A program made the position numbers and the translations under genes. Of a DNA stretch of 8,118 nucleotides, positions 1 to 6,085 are shown piece by piece. Each line of letters opens with the position of its first letter. Within the stretch, counting starts at the first letter, position 1. Source of the DNA: an uncultured Methanofollis sp. Its GTDB lineage: Archaea > Halobacteriota > Methanomicrobia > Methanomicrobiales > Methanofollaceae. Below the pieces are notes generated by a model. That model had not been told where the DNA came from and ran no database searches. It saw only the letters and a program-made list of their open reading frames with translations. The DNA is taken from NCBI RefSeq assembly GCF_937919355.1, contig NZ_CALFSA010000081.1, positions 1-8,118 on the forward strand. Direction: 5' to 3'.

Positions 1-481
1 CTCTGAAAAATGAAATTGGCATACAATCATCGACCACCTGCCAAGAACAAAAAACCACCATGCCGTCGAGATCGTCCAGATGGTTGGCGATCGAGTCGTG
101 CTCCAGGGAGACGAGGATCCTGTTGCAGCGCATCACATGGCAGGACGGCCGTCTGCGTGCGACGCGAAAAGATTCTGGGCCACCCGAACATGCCGTCGAG
201 GGGGAAGGGCCAGAGGGCGGTACGCGGGATTTTTTCAGGGACAGAGAGGTCGGCATACACCTCCCGGCACAATGACCACCGTCGATGACCGGGATGAGGT
301 GCCGGTCGCCCATGAAGAACTCCGGGGAGGGGGCAAGGCGTGGTCGGGGACAGAGAGCCCGCCCTCCTCAGCCGTCGAGAGATGGAGGCGCAGGCCGGGC
401 GCACCCTCCTCCAGTGTACGGGAGAACCGGCCCTGCCAGGTCGGCAAGGAGGCGGTCGAGGGCAGAGGGAGTCTCGTCCAT
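1..481 (-). pseudogene. Decayed gene downstream of the CHAT-like protease, cut by the left edge
   Basis: A plausible start (ATG at 481, with GAGGAG about 10 bases upstream overlapping the end of the previous gene) opens a frame that stops after 37 codons at 370-368. Protein-like stretches then alternate between all three minus-strand frames: SALDRLLADLAG near the start; TLEEGAPGLRLHLSTAEEG (from 417); PEFFMGDRHLIPVIDGGH (325-272); REVYADLSVPEKIPRTALW (from 266); RVAQNLFASHADGRPAM (186-136); and NRILVSLEHDSIANHLDDLD in the last frame, open from 136 to the edge. Five frame changes in 480 bases, beside intact neighbours, suggest decay rather than random sequencing error. I do not recognise the family. 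The fragments resemble a soluble alpha/beta protein and show no membrane segment. The frame assignments come from reading by eye, and the number of shifts is uncertain. It lies 14 bases after the CHAT-like gene and was probably its operon partner. Confidence 0.5.
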
Positions 482-495
482 AGAGCACTCACTCC

Positions 496-1029
496 TCAGG
501 AGAAGTACTGGAACCCGCCCAGCGCCTTCCCATTGAGGTACTCCCGTGTCCGGTCAAATGCCGTTCTCGGCCGTACCCCCTGGCGGTAGAGGTGGTAGTA
601 GTAGTTCACGAAGAACACCGCCGCGTCGATAAAAGGCACCTCCCTCTGCGGCGCTATCATCGCCGCCGCCATCGTCGTCGCCAGGAAGGGATCGGCAAAG
701 CACTTCCTCCCGAGTTCGCAGGCCGAGACCGCCACGGTCTTGCCGAGGAAACACTCCGCGGGGAACTCGTCGGGGTGTATCCTCCCCCGCGGCATCTTGA
801 AGCATGCCTCGTCCCCGCTGGCCGCGCCGTGACCGCTGAGGTGGACTGAGGCGTACTCCTCCACCTCGCCGGAGGCGAGGAACTCCAGCAGGTCTGAGCA
901 GTTGGTGAACTCGAAGTAGTCGGCGAAGTCGATGCCTGTCGTGTGAAGGAACTCGTAGAGGACGAGCCCTTCCTTCTTGTCTTCATTCTGCGGGACGCAC
1001 TCGATGATTGCAAGTTTTTCCTGTGACAT
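496..1029 (-). CDS. Small CHAT/caspase-like cysteine protease
   Basis: The 177-residue protein looks like a minimal CHAT (clan CD, caspase-like) protease domain. With the start chosen here, SVHLSGHG gives the catalytic His at residue 67, at the end of a beta strand, and VAVSACELG gives the catalytic Cys at 104; this is the usual H-G and S-A-C pair of the family. The C-terminal part, with FIDAAVFFVNYYYHLY and a following helix, fits the end of CHAT domains. There is no TPR, NACHT or other partner domain and no signal peptide, so it is probably cytosolic. The start is ATG at 1029, because GGAGAG lies 7 bases upstream; a TTG two codons earlier is less likely. It follows the zinc peptidase by 22 bases and precedes a decayed gene by 14, so it is probably co-transcribed with both. 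In known systems such proteases cut a partner protein after activation; the partner here is unknown. Confidence 0.78.
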   Translation of the reverse strand: MSQEKLAIIECVPQNEDKKEGLVLYEFLHTTGIDFADYFEFTNCSDLLEFLASGEVEEYASVHLSGHGAASGDEACFKMPRGRIHPDEFPAECFLGKTVAVSACELGRKCFADPFLATTMAAAMIAPQREVPFIDAAVFFVNYYYHLYRQGVRPRTAFDRTREYLNGKALGGFQYFS

Positions 1030-1051
1030 ACTCAAACTCTCCTGTCGGGTC

Positions 1052-1960
1052 TCAGTTCCACCGCGCCGCCTCCGTGAGGCGCGTCTGCTCCCGGAGACAC
1101 CTCTCGACGACCTGGAAGGTGTCGAGGGTGCTGGCGAAGTCGAGGGTCTCTTTCGGCGTGTGCTCGTGCATAAAGCCGCACGAGAGGTTCACGATGGGGA
1201 TGGGGAACGCCTCCGCGATCTGGTAGCAGTCCGCCATCGTCCCCCGGTCGCTGCCCGCCATGGGTGCGCCGAGGAAAGCGGAGATCGCCTCTATCTCCTC
1301 GACATATCGGTCGGAGCACATCTTCAGGCCGGCATAGGTGTGGATGATGTCAGAACCGCTCGTGGAGCGGCGATCTATGGTGAAGGCGAAGGGGACACCG
1401 GCAAAGAAGCCCCGGTTCTGTTCATCGGCCAGGGCGTAGGCCACGCCCGCGCCGCCCGTCTCCTCTCGGGTGGTGAGCAGCACCTTGAACCGCGGGCCGA
1501 GGCGCTCCTTCAGGGCCAGGATGATGGCGATGCCGGCCTTGTCGTCGAAGCCGCACTGGATCGGATGTTTTTTCGTGACTGTCCCACCATCGAGGGAGAT
1601 GATGTCCTCCTCGGCCAGGCGGGCGCGTATGTCGTCGCCCCATACAGGCCGGGTGTCCATGTGGGCGGTCAGCAGGGGGAGGTCTCCCACCTGCCCCGCG
1701 GGCACGGCGACCAGGTTCGCGTACTCGTCGACCCGCACCTCCCAGCCGTCGGCGAAGTAGGTGGAGGCGATGTGCCGGGCCAGGGTGTCTTCGTCACCGG
1801 AGGGGCTTGCGATCCTGACAAGGTCCTTCAGGATCTCGAAGAGGCGGGAGGGGAGGGTGTCGTCGTCACCAGGGGTGCGCCGGACAGTGCCGGACGAGAC
1901 AAAGACGTTTTCGTATGACATATCGCCGCTTTTTTCAAATGTATCCGAGTTCGTTTCCAT
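1052..1960 (-). CDS. MH-clan zinc peptidase (M20/M28/M42-like), single catalytic domain
   Basis: The 302-residue protein has the full zinc-peptidase ligand set in order: AHMDT (His100, Asp102), GFDDKAG (bridging Asp139), REETGG (Glu166 catalytic, Glu167 ligand), TIDRR (Asp196) and a C-terminal MHEHTPKE. His267 is the likelier last ligand because it aligns with His270 of the second peptidase in this window. The spacing from one ligand to the next (39, 27, 29 and 71 residues) leaves no room for the lid or dimerisation domain of M20 or M42 enzymes, so this is a bare catalytic domain with M28-like spacing. GFDDKAG and REETGG recall peptidase T-like M20 proteins. The start is ATG at 1960, because GGAGGT lies 6 bases upstream; an ATG at 2020 lacks such a site. 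It heads the minus-strand operon with the CHAT-like protease. The expected reaction is release of amino acids or small peptides; the substrate is unknown. Confidence 0.85.
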   Translation of the reverse strand: METNSDTFEKSGDMSYENVFVSSGTVRRTPGDDDTLPSRLFEILKDLVRIASPSGDEDTLARHIASTYFADGWEVRVDEYANLVAVPAGQVGDLPLLTAHMDTRPVWGDDIRARLAEEDIISLDGGTVTKKHPIQCGFDDKAGIAIILALKERLGPRFKVLLTTREETGGAGVAYALADEQNRGFFAGVPFAFTIDRRSTSGSDIIHTYAGLKMCSDRYVEEIEAISAFLGAPMAGSDRGTMADCYQIAEAFPIPIVNLSCGFMHEHTPKETLDFASTLDTFQVVERCLREQTRLTEAARWN

Positions 1961-1974
1961 TTCTGAACCTCCGT
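1955..1974 (-). promoter_or_regulatory. Ribosome binding site deciding the start of the minus-strand zinc peptidase
   Basis: GGAGGT is read on the minus strand six bases before ATG at 1960. It favours this start over the upstream in-frame ATG at 2020, whose upstream sequence is AT-rich with no purine-rich site, and over a later ATG at 1921. Confidence 0.7.
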
Positions 1975-2022
1975 GGTGTCCCCCTGTAAGCAGGCAGGAC
2001 GTATTGTGATTGTAACTCATTG

Positions 2023-2034
2023 CTAATAAATTAG
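2023..2034. promoter_or_regulatory. Palindromic TATA-like box of the divergent promoter
   Basis: CTAATAAATTAG stands out from its surroundings. It nearly reads the same on both strands, so it could serve the minus-strand peptidase operon and the plus-strand S-like gene. A start site about 25 bases away would lie near 2000 on the minus strand or near 2052-2058 on the plus strand, where it would fall inside the repeat pair. No transcription data support this; it is inferred from archaeal promoter spacing. Confidence 0.45.
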
Positions 2035-2080
2035 TAGCGTTCTACCTAATGGTAGGTTTGAAGTAGCATGCTACCCAATG
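2034..2080. promoter_or_regulatory. Tandem GTAG-N4-CTACCYAATG elements, probable operator
   Basis: Two copies of an 18-base element, at 2034-2051 and 2063-2080, are offset by 29 bases. Each contains GTAG-N4-CTAC, and the second is a perfect 12-base palindrome (GTAGCATGCTAC). The tail is CTACCTAATG in the first copy and CTACCCAATG in the second. Between them CTACC-TAAT-GGTAG (2042-2055) forms a further inverted repeat. The array lies between the divergent genes, beside the shared TATA-like box and over the expected plus-strand start site. This is the usual place for an archaeal repressor or activator to bind; no regulator gene is seen in the window. Confidence 0.55.
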
Positions 2081-2104
2081 TGATCACACCTGCGGGGTAC
2101 GGCG

Positions 2105-2752
2105 ATGGAAGAGGAAGACGATTGGAATTCAGGGAATGAAAGGGCGCTTTCAACATCCCGGTGGACCATCGTGCGGGGAATATATAGTTATAAATGGAGT
2201 TCATTCCCGGGCGAAGCACTACCCGACATCATCAGGATCGAAGATATCGAGACAGACCCCATTGGCATTGTCCGGAAAAAAGAGAAACCCATATGCGCCC
2301 TGGACGATCAAAGCCGGAAAAGAATACCTGAAGACCTGAAGAAACATCTGGTGGAGGAAGGAGATGTCCTCGTTACCCTCACCGGCCCCCCCTTTAAGTG
2401 CGCCGTCGTCGACAGCACCTCGGCCGGCCTGGTGATCAGTGAGAACATTGCGGCTATCAGACTCGAAAAAGAGAGGGATGCCGCCCCGCCCGAATACATT
2501 GCCCTCTATCTCAACTCGCCATGGGGTCAGAAAGACCTCCTCACGTACGCAACCGGGGCCGCCCACCTCAGGAAGATCACCCCGGACAAATTATCCCGCC
2601 TCACCATCCCCTGCCCCACCCCGGAAACGCAGGATGCCTATGACTTCGTCCGGGCCTATTACCGTCATGAAAAACTCCGTATGGAAGAGCAGGAAGTCCG
2701 CACCCGTTTGATGACAGGGATACTCCAGAAGATTTTTGGGAGGAGAAGATAG
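2105..2752 (+). CDS. Type I restriction specificity (HsdS)-like subunit, half length
   Basis: The 215-residue protein resembles one half of a type I S subunit: a single target-recognition domain followed by one helical spacer. HLVEEGDVLVTLTGPP (81-96) matches the 'l..GDil.t..G' region typical of recognition domains, followed by LVISENIAAIRL and PPEYIALYLNS, a gap with GAAHLRKITPDKLSRLTIPCP (about 151-171) and a charged C-terminal helix ending in RRR. Classical HsdS has two such units and about 400 residues, so this one may act as a dimer. The start is ATG at 2105; no strong ribosome binding site precedes it. Its stop overlaps the GTG of the next gene by one base, indicating tight coupling to the methylase-like partner. 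The sequence is visibly less GC-rich than the right-hand cassette. Confidence 0.8.
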   Translation: MEEEDDWNSGNERALSTSRWTIVRGIYSYKWSSFPGEALPDIIRIEDIETDPIGIVRKKEKPICALDDQSRKRIPEDLKKHLVEEGDVLVTLTGPPFKCAVVDSTSAGLVISENIAAIRLEKERDAAPPEYIALYLNSPWGQKDLLTYATGAAHLRKITPDKLSRLTIPCPTPETQDAYDFVRAYYRHEKLRMEEQEVRTRLMTGILQKIFGRRR

Positions 2753-4044
2753 TGCAAAAAAACCTTCGTTCACCAGAGATCGTCAGGAAGACCCTCCATT
2801 TACTGAAGGACATCGGCCTCCGGGATCATGTCGAGGCATTCGCGGTTCTCCTGCTCTATATCCACAGGCACGGAGAGTGGAAAGAGATATACTACTCTGC
2901 ACAGGACTATTCCCCCATTATCAAAGACAGAATTCACAGCGAAGCAGAACATTTGGGGCTCCGCGATGTCGTGACATCCATCTCCCTCGATTCGGCCAAC
3001 AGTGATATGATCTGCAAGGCGGTCAGGAGACTCAATGACCTGCCCTCCGGGGACAGAGAGTACTTCGACGCGATCGATACCTGTCTCATGGCCCATGACC
3101 AGAACACAGGAATGTCACCTGCCATTGCAGACATCATACTGCGGATCGCCTCCCCACAAGGACGGGTGCTTGTCCCCTTCTGCAGGACAGGTATGCTCTG
3201 CGCCAGAACGAGATCTTTTGCCCCGAACATCCACACCCTCCTCTGGACCACCCTGCACGATAGAAATGCCCTCCTCTGCAGGATGGCAATGCGGGCATAT
3301 GGAGTGTCGCACGACACACGCGTCGTCGAGACCAGCGGGGGGGCAGAGGAGGAGGAAGAGGAGGAAGAGATTCTCCTTCCCGAAGGGATAGACCGGACCG
3401 ACGTCATCGTCGCGGACTGTGCCTCGTCCAAGGAGATCGCACAGAAGTTTAATGCGGCGACTTTCCAGAAATTGCAGGACATCCTCACTCCGCGGGGCAC
3501 TCTCACTCTCCTGGTTGCCCCGGGCATCACCTCGGGAGCACAGTTCAAGCAGATACGGAAAAAATTGGTCGACAACCAATGGCTTGACGCCATTATACGC
3601 CTGCCAAACGAACTCTTCCCGAGAATCAGGAACGATATATACCTGATAGTGATCAGGAAAGAGAAGACCGGGCCGTATGTCCTATTTGTCGACGGCAAAG
3701 AATTGAGCGAGAAATATAAAAAGAAAAACCTGATCGAAGACACCTTTTTTTCCGGGATCATTGACGATTACTGGCAGCACCAGTATGAAGGGCGGCGGCG
3801 CAATACCCTCGAAAGCTGTGAGGAGAAAAAAATCGGCCCTTTTGCCAGAGAGATTCTGTATTCTACGATCTTTAAAAATAATTGCGATTTCGACATTGTA
3901 CGATATATCGCCCCAGAACCAGAGGTCATTGACCTCTTCAAAGAGAGCGAGGATCTCAGAAACATCTGTATGAAAAGAGAAATGGCAGAAAAAGAGCTGG
4001 ATGATTGTATCAAGAGAGTGCTGGCTCAAGATCGCAGGAAGTAG
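2752..4044 (+). CDS. HsdM-like N6-adenine methylase homologue with degraded catalytic motifs
   Basis: The 430-residue protein follows the S-like subunit with a one-base overlap (TAGTG) and GGAGGAGA just upstream. The order is a helical N-terminal part (about 1-115), a Rossmann-type core (about 120-310), and a C-terminal region rich in helices and charge. The core shows the HsdM pattern FQKLQDILTPRGTLTLLVAP, then WLDAIIRLPNELFP and NDIYLIVIRKEK (about 238-305), as in the LP..lF segment of active enzymes. Motif I, normally DPxCGTG, reads VPFCRTG (141-147), and the NPPF position reads ADCASS (221-226). Both changes should abolish methyl transfer and weaken SAM binding. Eight consecutive Glu codons sit between the two motifs (199-206). 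It is probably a structural or sensing partner of the S-like protein. Activity loss is inferred from the motifs. Confidence 0.75.
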   Translation: MQKNLRSPEIVRKTLHLLKDIGLRDHVEAFAVLLLYIHRHGEWKEIYYSAQDYSPIIKDRIHSEAEHLGLRDVVTSISLDSANSDMICKAVRRLNDLPSGDREYFDAIDTCLMAHDQNTGMSPAIADIILRIASPQGRVLVPFCRTGMLCARTRSFAPNIHTLLWTTLHDRNALLCRMAMRAYGVSHDTRVVETSGGAEEEEEEEEILLPEGIDRTDVIVADCASSKEIAQKFNAATFQKLQDILTPRGTLTLLVAPGITSGAQFKQIRKKLVDNQWLDAIIRLPNELFPRIRNDIYLIVIRKEKTGPYVLFVDGKELSEKYKKKNLIEDTFFSGIIDDYWQHQYEGRRRNTLESCEEKKIGPFAREILYSTIFKNNCDFDIVRYIAPEPEVIDLFKESEDLRNICMKREMAEKELDDCIKRVLAQDRRK

Positions 4045-4050
4045 AGAGAT

Positions 4051-4097
4051 GGCCGGGGCCCATGATTCTGGGGGAGGTATCTTCCTCATGACCGGCC
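4051..4097 (+). other. Nested stem-loop between the methylase-like and second peptidase genes
   Basis: GGCCGG (4051-4056) can pair with CCGGCC (4092-4097), enclosing a weaker GAGG/CCTC hairpin (4074-4077 with 4084-4087). It lies seven bases after the methylase-like stop in the 126-base gap before the second peptidase. It could affect read-through or message stability. There is no T-run after it, so it is not a typical archaeal terminator. Confidence 0.3.
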
Positions 4098-4170
4098 TGG
4101 CCAATAATCGCCCCGGCGCAAACCAGAAGACACATATCGTGCCATAACTACCTCCTTCCAGGTATTGAGG

Positions 4171-5064
4171 ATGTTATCGACACCAGAATCAGATTTAGAT
4201 TTATATTGCAGGGTAAAAGAAGATTATTTTACCATTCTCCAGGATATTGTGCGCATTGATTCTCCCTCCGGGGAAGAGATGGCGCTCTCAGAACATATCT
4301 GCGCCCGTTATTCCAACGGGCAGTGGCATGGAGAGGTGGACGAGACAGGCAACATCTCTTTCACGCCCACGGATAGGATAGAGGAGGAGCGTCTGCCTCT
4401 TCTCAACGCCCATATAGACACCTTCCCTGTCCGGCAGGATCGCCATCAGATAGCACAGGAGGAACAGGCCAAGAAATTAGCATGTCCCGATTTTCTTCGC
4501 CTTCACGATGGGGGCGTTACGAAAGCTGAAGAGATTCAGGCAGGATTCGATGATAAGGCGGGAGTTGCCCTGATCCTCTATCTGATGCACCACACCGATC
4601 TCCGTTTCCGTGCGATCCTGACAGTACAGGAAGAGAAGGCCGTTTCAGGGAAACCGTCCTATGGGCGAAGCGGAGGTTTCGGCATTGAAGAAGCGATGAA
4701 AAACCATCCGGAGTTTTTCAGGGCTGCCCTCTGGACAATCATAGTCGATCGTGAGAACAGGAATGACATTATCGATATGTACGGGAAGGAGGACAGCCCA
4801 CTCCAACCCAGGATCCGGCTCTGTTCGCAGGATTTCACCGACTGGCTTGTGAAGATCTCTGCGGATGCCGGGTACCCCATGGAGGTCACACGGGGTAAGA
4901 TGGGAGACGCGTATAACATACGCCGTGCTTTTCCGGACCTTGATGTTGTCAACCTGTCCTGCGGATATTATCGCGACCATAAACCCGATGAATGTTTGAA
5001 GATCGATGAGACCCTGAGCATCATGCGCATTGTTGAAATGTGCATCAGGGAGAGAGGGAACTGA
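4171..5064 (+). CDS. MH-clan zinc peptidase, paralogue of the minus-strand one
   Basis: The 297-residue protein has the same layout as the peptidase at 1052-1960: NAHIDT (His81, Asp83), GFDDKAG (Asp127), VQEEKA (Glu154, Glu155), VDREN (Asp193) and RDHKPDE (His270). The shared segments include VRI.SPSG near the N-terminus and NLSCG before the last His. All expected metal ligands and the catalytic Glu are present, so activity is plausible. As in the paralogue, ligand spacing leaves no lid domain. The start is taken as ATG at 4171; a TTG at 4165 is possible, and AGGT lies about 8 bases upstream of the ATG. A TACCT-N6-AGGTA inverted repeat (4149-4164) covers that site. The gene lies 126 bases after the first S-M cassette, on the same strand and similarly AT-rich, so it is probably part of that unit. 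Confidence 0.82.
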   Translation: MLSTPESDLDLYCRVKEDYFTILQDIVRIDSPSGEEMALSEHICARYSNGQWHGEVDETGNISFTPTDRIEEERLPLLNAHIDTFPVRQDRHQIAQEEQAKKLACPDFLRLHDGGVTKAEEIQAGFDDKAGVALILYLMHHTDLRFRAILTVQEEKAVSGKPSYGRSGGFGIEEAMKNHPEFFRAALWTIIVDRENRNDIIDMYGKEDSPLQPRIRLCSQDFTDWLVKISADAGYPMEVTRGKMGDAYNIRRAFPDLDVVNLSCGYYRDHKPDECLKIDETLSIMRIVEMCIRERGN

Positions 5065-5066
5065 TC

Positions 5067-5080
5067 GTGATTGCTATCAC
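5067..5080. repeat. Perfect inverted repeat GTGAT-N4-ATCAC
   Basis: It lies two bases after the stop codon of the second zinc peptidase, with perfect five-base arms. The half-sites GTGAT and ATCAC recur in the 25-base inverted repeat at 5415-5439, so a shared binding protein is possible. A short match could also be chance. Confidence 0.4.
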
Positions 5081-5160
5081 AGGATTGCAGCACGACACCT
5101 CGTCAATTAGTCACCCGGCCGAACGTGAGCATACAACGAGCAGAATGACAGAATAGATCA

Positions 5161-5217
5161 CTCTCTCAAGAGAGAAGAGGAAAGGCAGGGATGAACGCAC
5201 CACTTTCTCCTCTTCTC
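5161..5217 (+). other. Two mutually exclusive hairpins in the leader
   Basis: CTCTCT-CA-AGAGAG (5161-5174) is a perfect short stem-loop. GAGAAGAGG (5172-5180) also pairs with CCTCTTCTC (5209-5217), extended by AAAG/CTTT across a two-base bulge. The two structures overlap at 5172-5174, so only one can form fully. It lies upstream of the predicted promoter of the second cassette, so it probably belongs to the 3' end of the preceding transcript. Confidence 0.35.
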
Positions 5218-5385
5218 ACCACCACATGTGTCCCAGGGAAGAGACTTAGGAGATATAAAGTCAAAAATATTGGCATTAAAAGGACAGAAAAGTATAGTCC
5301 TGCGTAATAAACTTCATTTTTTAATCAGAATATGGGGGGGAATGCGATCGACCATACGGTCCCTCTCACGGGCGCTTACACAAAG

Positions 5386-5392
5386 TATATAT
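5386..5392 (+). promoter_or_regulatory. TATA box for the second S-M cassette
   Basis: TATATAT, preceded by AAAG, is a good archaeal TATA-type element. The expected start of transcription, about 25 bases downstream, falls near 5412-5416, at the left arm of the inverted repeat at 5415-5439. That would give a leader of roughly 78 bases to the GTG at 5492, or about 27 bases to an alternative ATG at 5441. Confidence 0.5.
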
Positions 5393-5414
5393 CTCCCGCA
5401 TACGAGTATGATGC

Positions 5415-5439
5415 ATATCACGCGAGTGAGTAGTGATAT
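5415..5439. promoter_or_regulatory. Inverted repeat ATATCAC-N11-GTGATAT, probable operator
   Basis: The seven-base arms are perfect with an 11-base spacer, giving a centre-to-centre distance of about 18 bases, which suits a dimeric DNA-binding protein. It overlaps the predicted transcription start of the second S-M cassette, where binding would block transcription. The arms resemble the GTGAT/ATCAC site after the peptidase gene at 5067-5080. Confidence 0.45.
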
Positions 5440-5479
5440 AATGGACAAATCGAGTATACAACCTACTGTAAAATGTGGA

Positions 5480-5488
5480 GGGGGGGGG
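5480..5488 (+). repeat. Run of nine G at the start of the second S-like gene
   Basis: The G run follows GGA at 5477-5479 and ends three bases before GTG at 5492. With that start, the run is part of the ribosome binding site (GGAGG then more G). With an upstream start such as ATG 5441, it lies inside the coding frame. Either way, slippage here would change translation of the specificity-like protein. Confidence 0.6.
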
Positions 5489-5491
5489 ACC

Positions 5492-6085
5492 GTGACCCCC
5501 ACAAAACCTCTCAAAGATCTTCTCGTCGAGGGAAAAATCCTTCGCGGCGCCCACACAGGGAAACCCACCTCAGAGAGCGACCCCCTGTACCCGGTGGTGG
5601 GCATCAGGGCGCTGGCTGAGGACGGCACCGTCGACCAGGACAACGTCGAGCACCTCGCGGTCAGGACCGAGACTGACATCGAGCGCGCCCGCATCCACAC
5701 CGGCGACGTCCTCCTCTCGATGCGGGGCCAGTTCCGCGCAGCCCTTGCCGACGAAAAGTGCGAGGGCCATATCCTCTCCCAGAACCTCGTCATCCTCAGG
5801 TTCAGGGAGGAGGCCGACGCAGCCCTGATGGCCGAGTACTTCAACAGCCAGCAGGGGAGGGACGCCCTCGCAGCCCTTGCTCGCGGGACCGTGCTGCCCA
5901 TGCTCTCCATCATGGCCCTGGAAAGACTGGAAGTCCCGGCCCTCAACAGAGCCAACGACGGGGAAGGCCTGGCCGCGTGCCTGGCAGCCTACCGGGAGTA
6001 CGAGGCCCTCGCACGAAAGGAAGCAGAGCTGACAGCCCGGATCAAAGAGGCGCTGATCGCCGATTACCTGGGGGTGCGGCGATGA
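5492..6085 (+). CDS. Second HsdS-like half specificity subunit
   Basis: The 197-residue protein has one target-recognition domain and one helical spacer. TKPLKDLLVEGKILRGAHTGKP (about 4-25) matches the N-terminal 'L.d......G' start of such domains, IHTGDVLLSMRGQFRAAL (68-85) is the GDvL..rG region, ILSQNLVILRF follows, then EYFNSQQGRDALAALARGT (115-133) and a long C-terminal helix ending in VRR. It is about half the length of a classical S subunit. GTG at 5492 is chosen because GGAGG lies ten bases upstream and homology-like sequence begins there; ATG at 5441 or 5342 in the same frame cannot be excluded. Its stop overlaps the next start (ATGA). Clearly GC-richer than the first S-like gene and not a close copy of it, so the two probably recognise different sequences. 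Confidence 0.8.
   Translation: MTPTKPLKDLLVEGKILRGAHTGKPTSESDPLYPVVGIRALAEDGTVDQDNVEHLAVRTETDIERARIHTGDVLLSMRGQFRAALADEKCEGHILSQNLVILRFREEADAALMAEYFNSQQGRDALAALARGTVLPMLSIMALERLEVPALNRANDGEGLAACLAAYREYEALARKEAELTARIKEALIADYLGVRR

Larger units (their letters stand above)
5065..5491 (+). other. 427-base non-coding leader before the second S-M cassette
   Basis: No convincing gene is present. It holds, in order, a GTGAT-N4-ATCAC inverted repeat (5067-5080), a CT-rich/AG-rich hairpin region (5161-5217), an AT-rich stretch with a second inverted repeat AGGAC/GTCCT and a T-run (about 5240-5325), a run of seven G (5334-5340), a TATA box (5386-5392), a third inverted repeat (5415-5439) and a run of nine G (5480-5488). 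An open frame of the S-like gene extends back to 5228, but its added residues look like translated promoter. Confidence 0.55.

Noticed and set aside
80..589. 169-codon plus-strand frame across the left end
   Set aside because: It runs opposite both the CHAT-like gene and the decayed gene, has an arginine-rich, low-complexity composition, and shows no domain.
977..1918. Long plus-strand open frame opposite the zinc peptidase
   Set aside because: It is antisense to a gene with all metal-ligand motifs, and its composition (repeated G, E, V and R) is typical of a frame opposite GC-rich coding sequence.
5228..5491. N-terminal extension of the second S-like gene
   Set aside because: The added residues cover a TATA box and inverted repeats, lack specificity-subunit features, and a good ribosome binding site precedes GTG at 5492.
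5758..6081. N-terminal extension of the second methylase-like gene inside the S-like gene
   Set aside because: It is the out-of-frame shadow of the S-like gene; the ATGA overlap at 6082 is a much better start.
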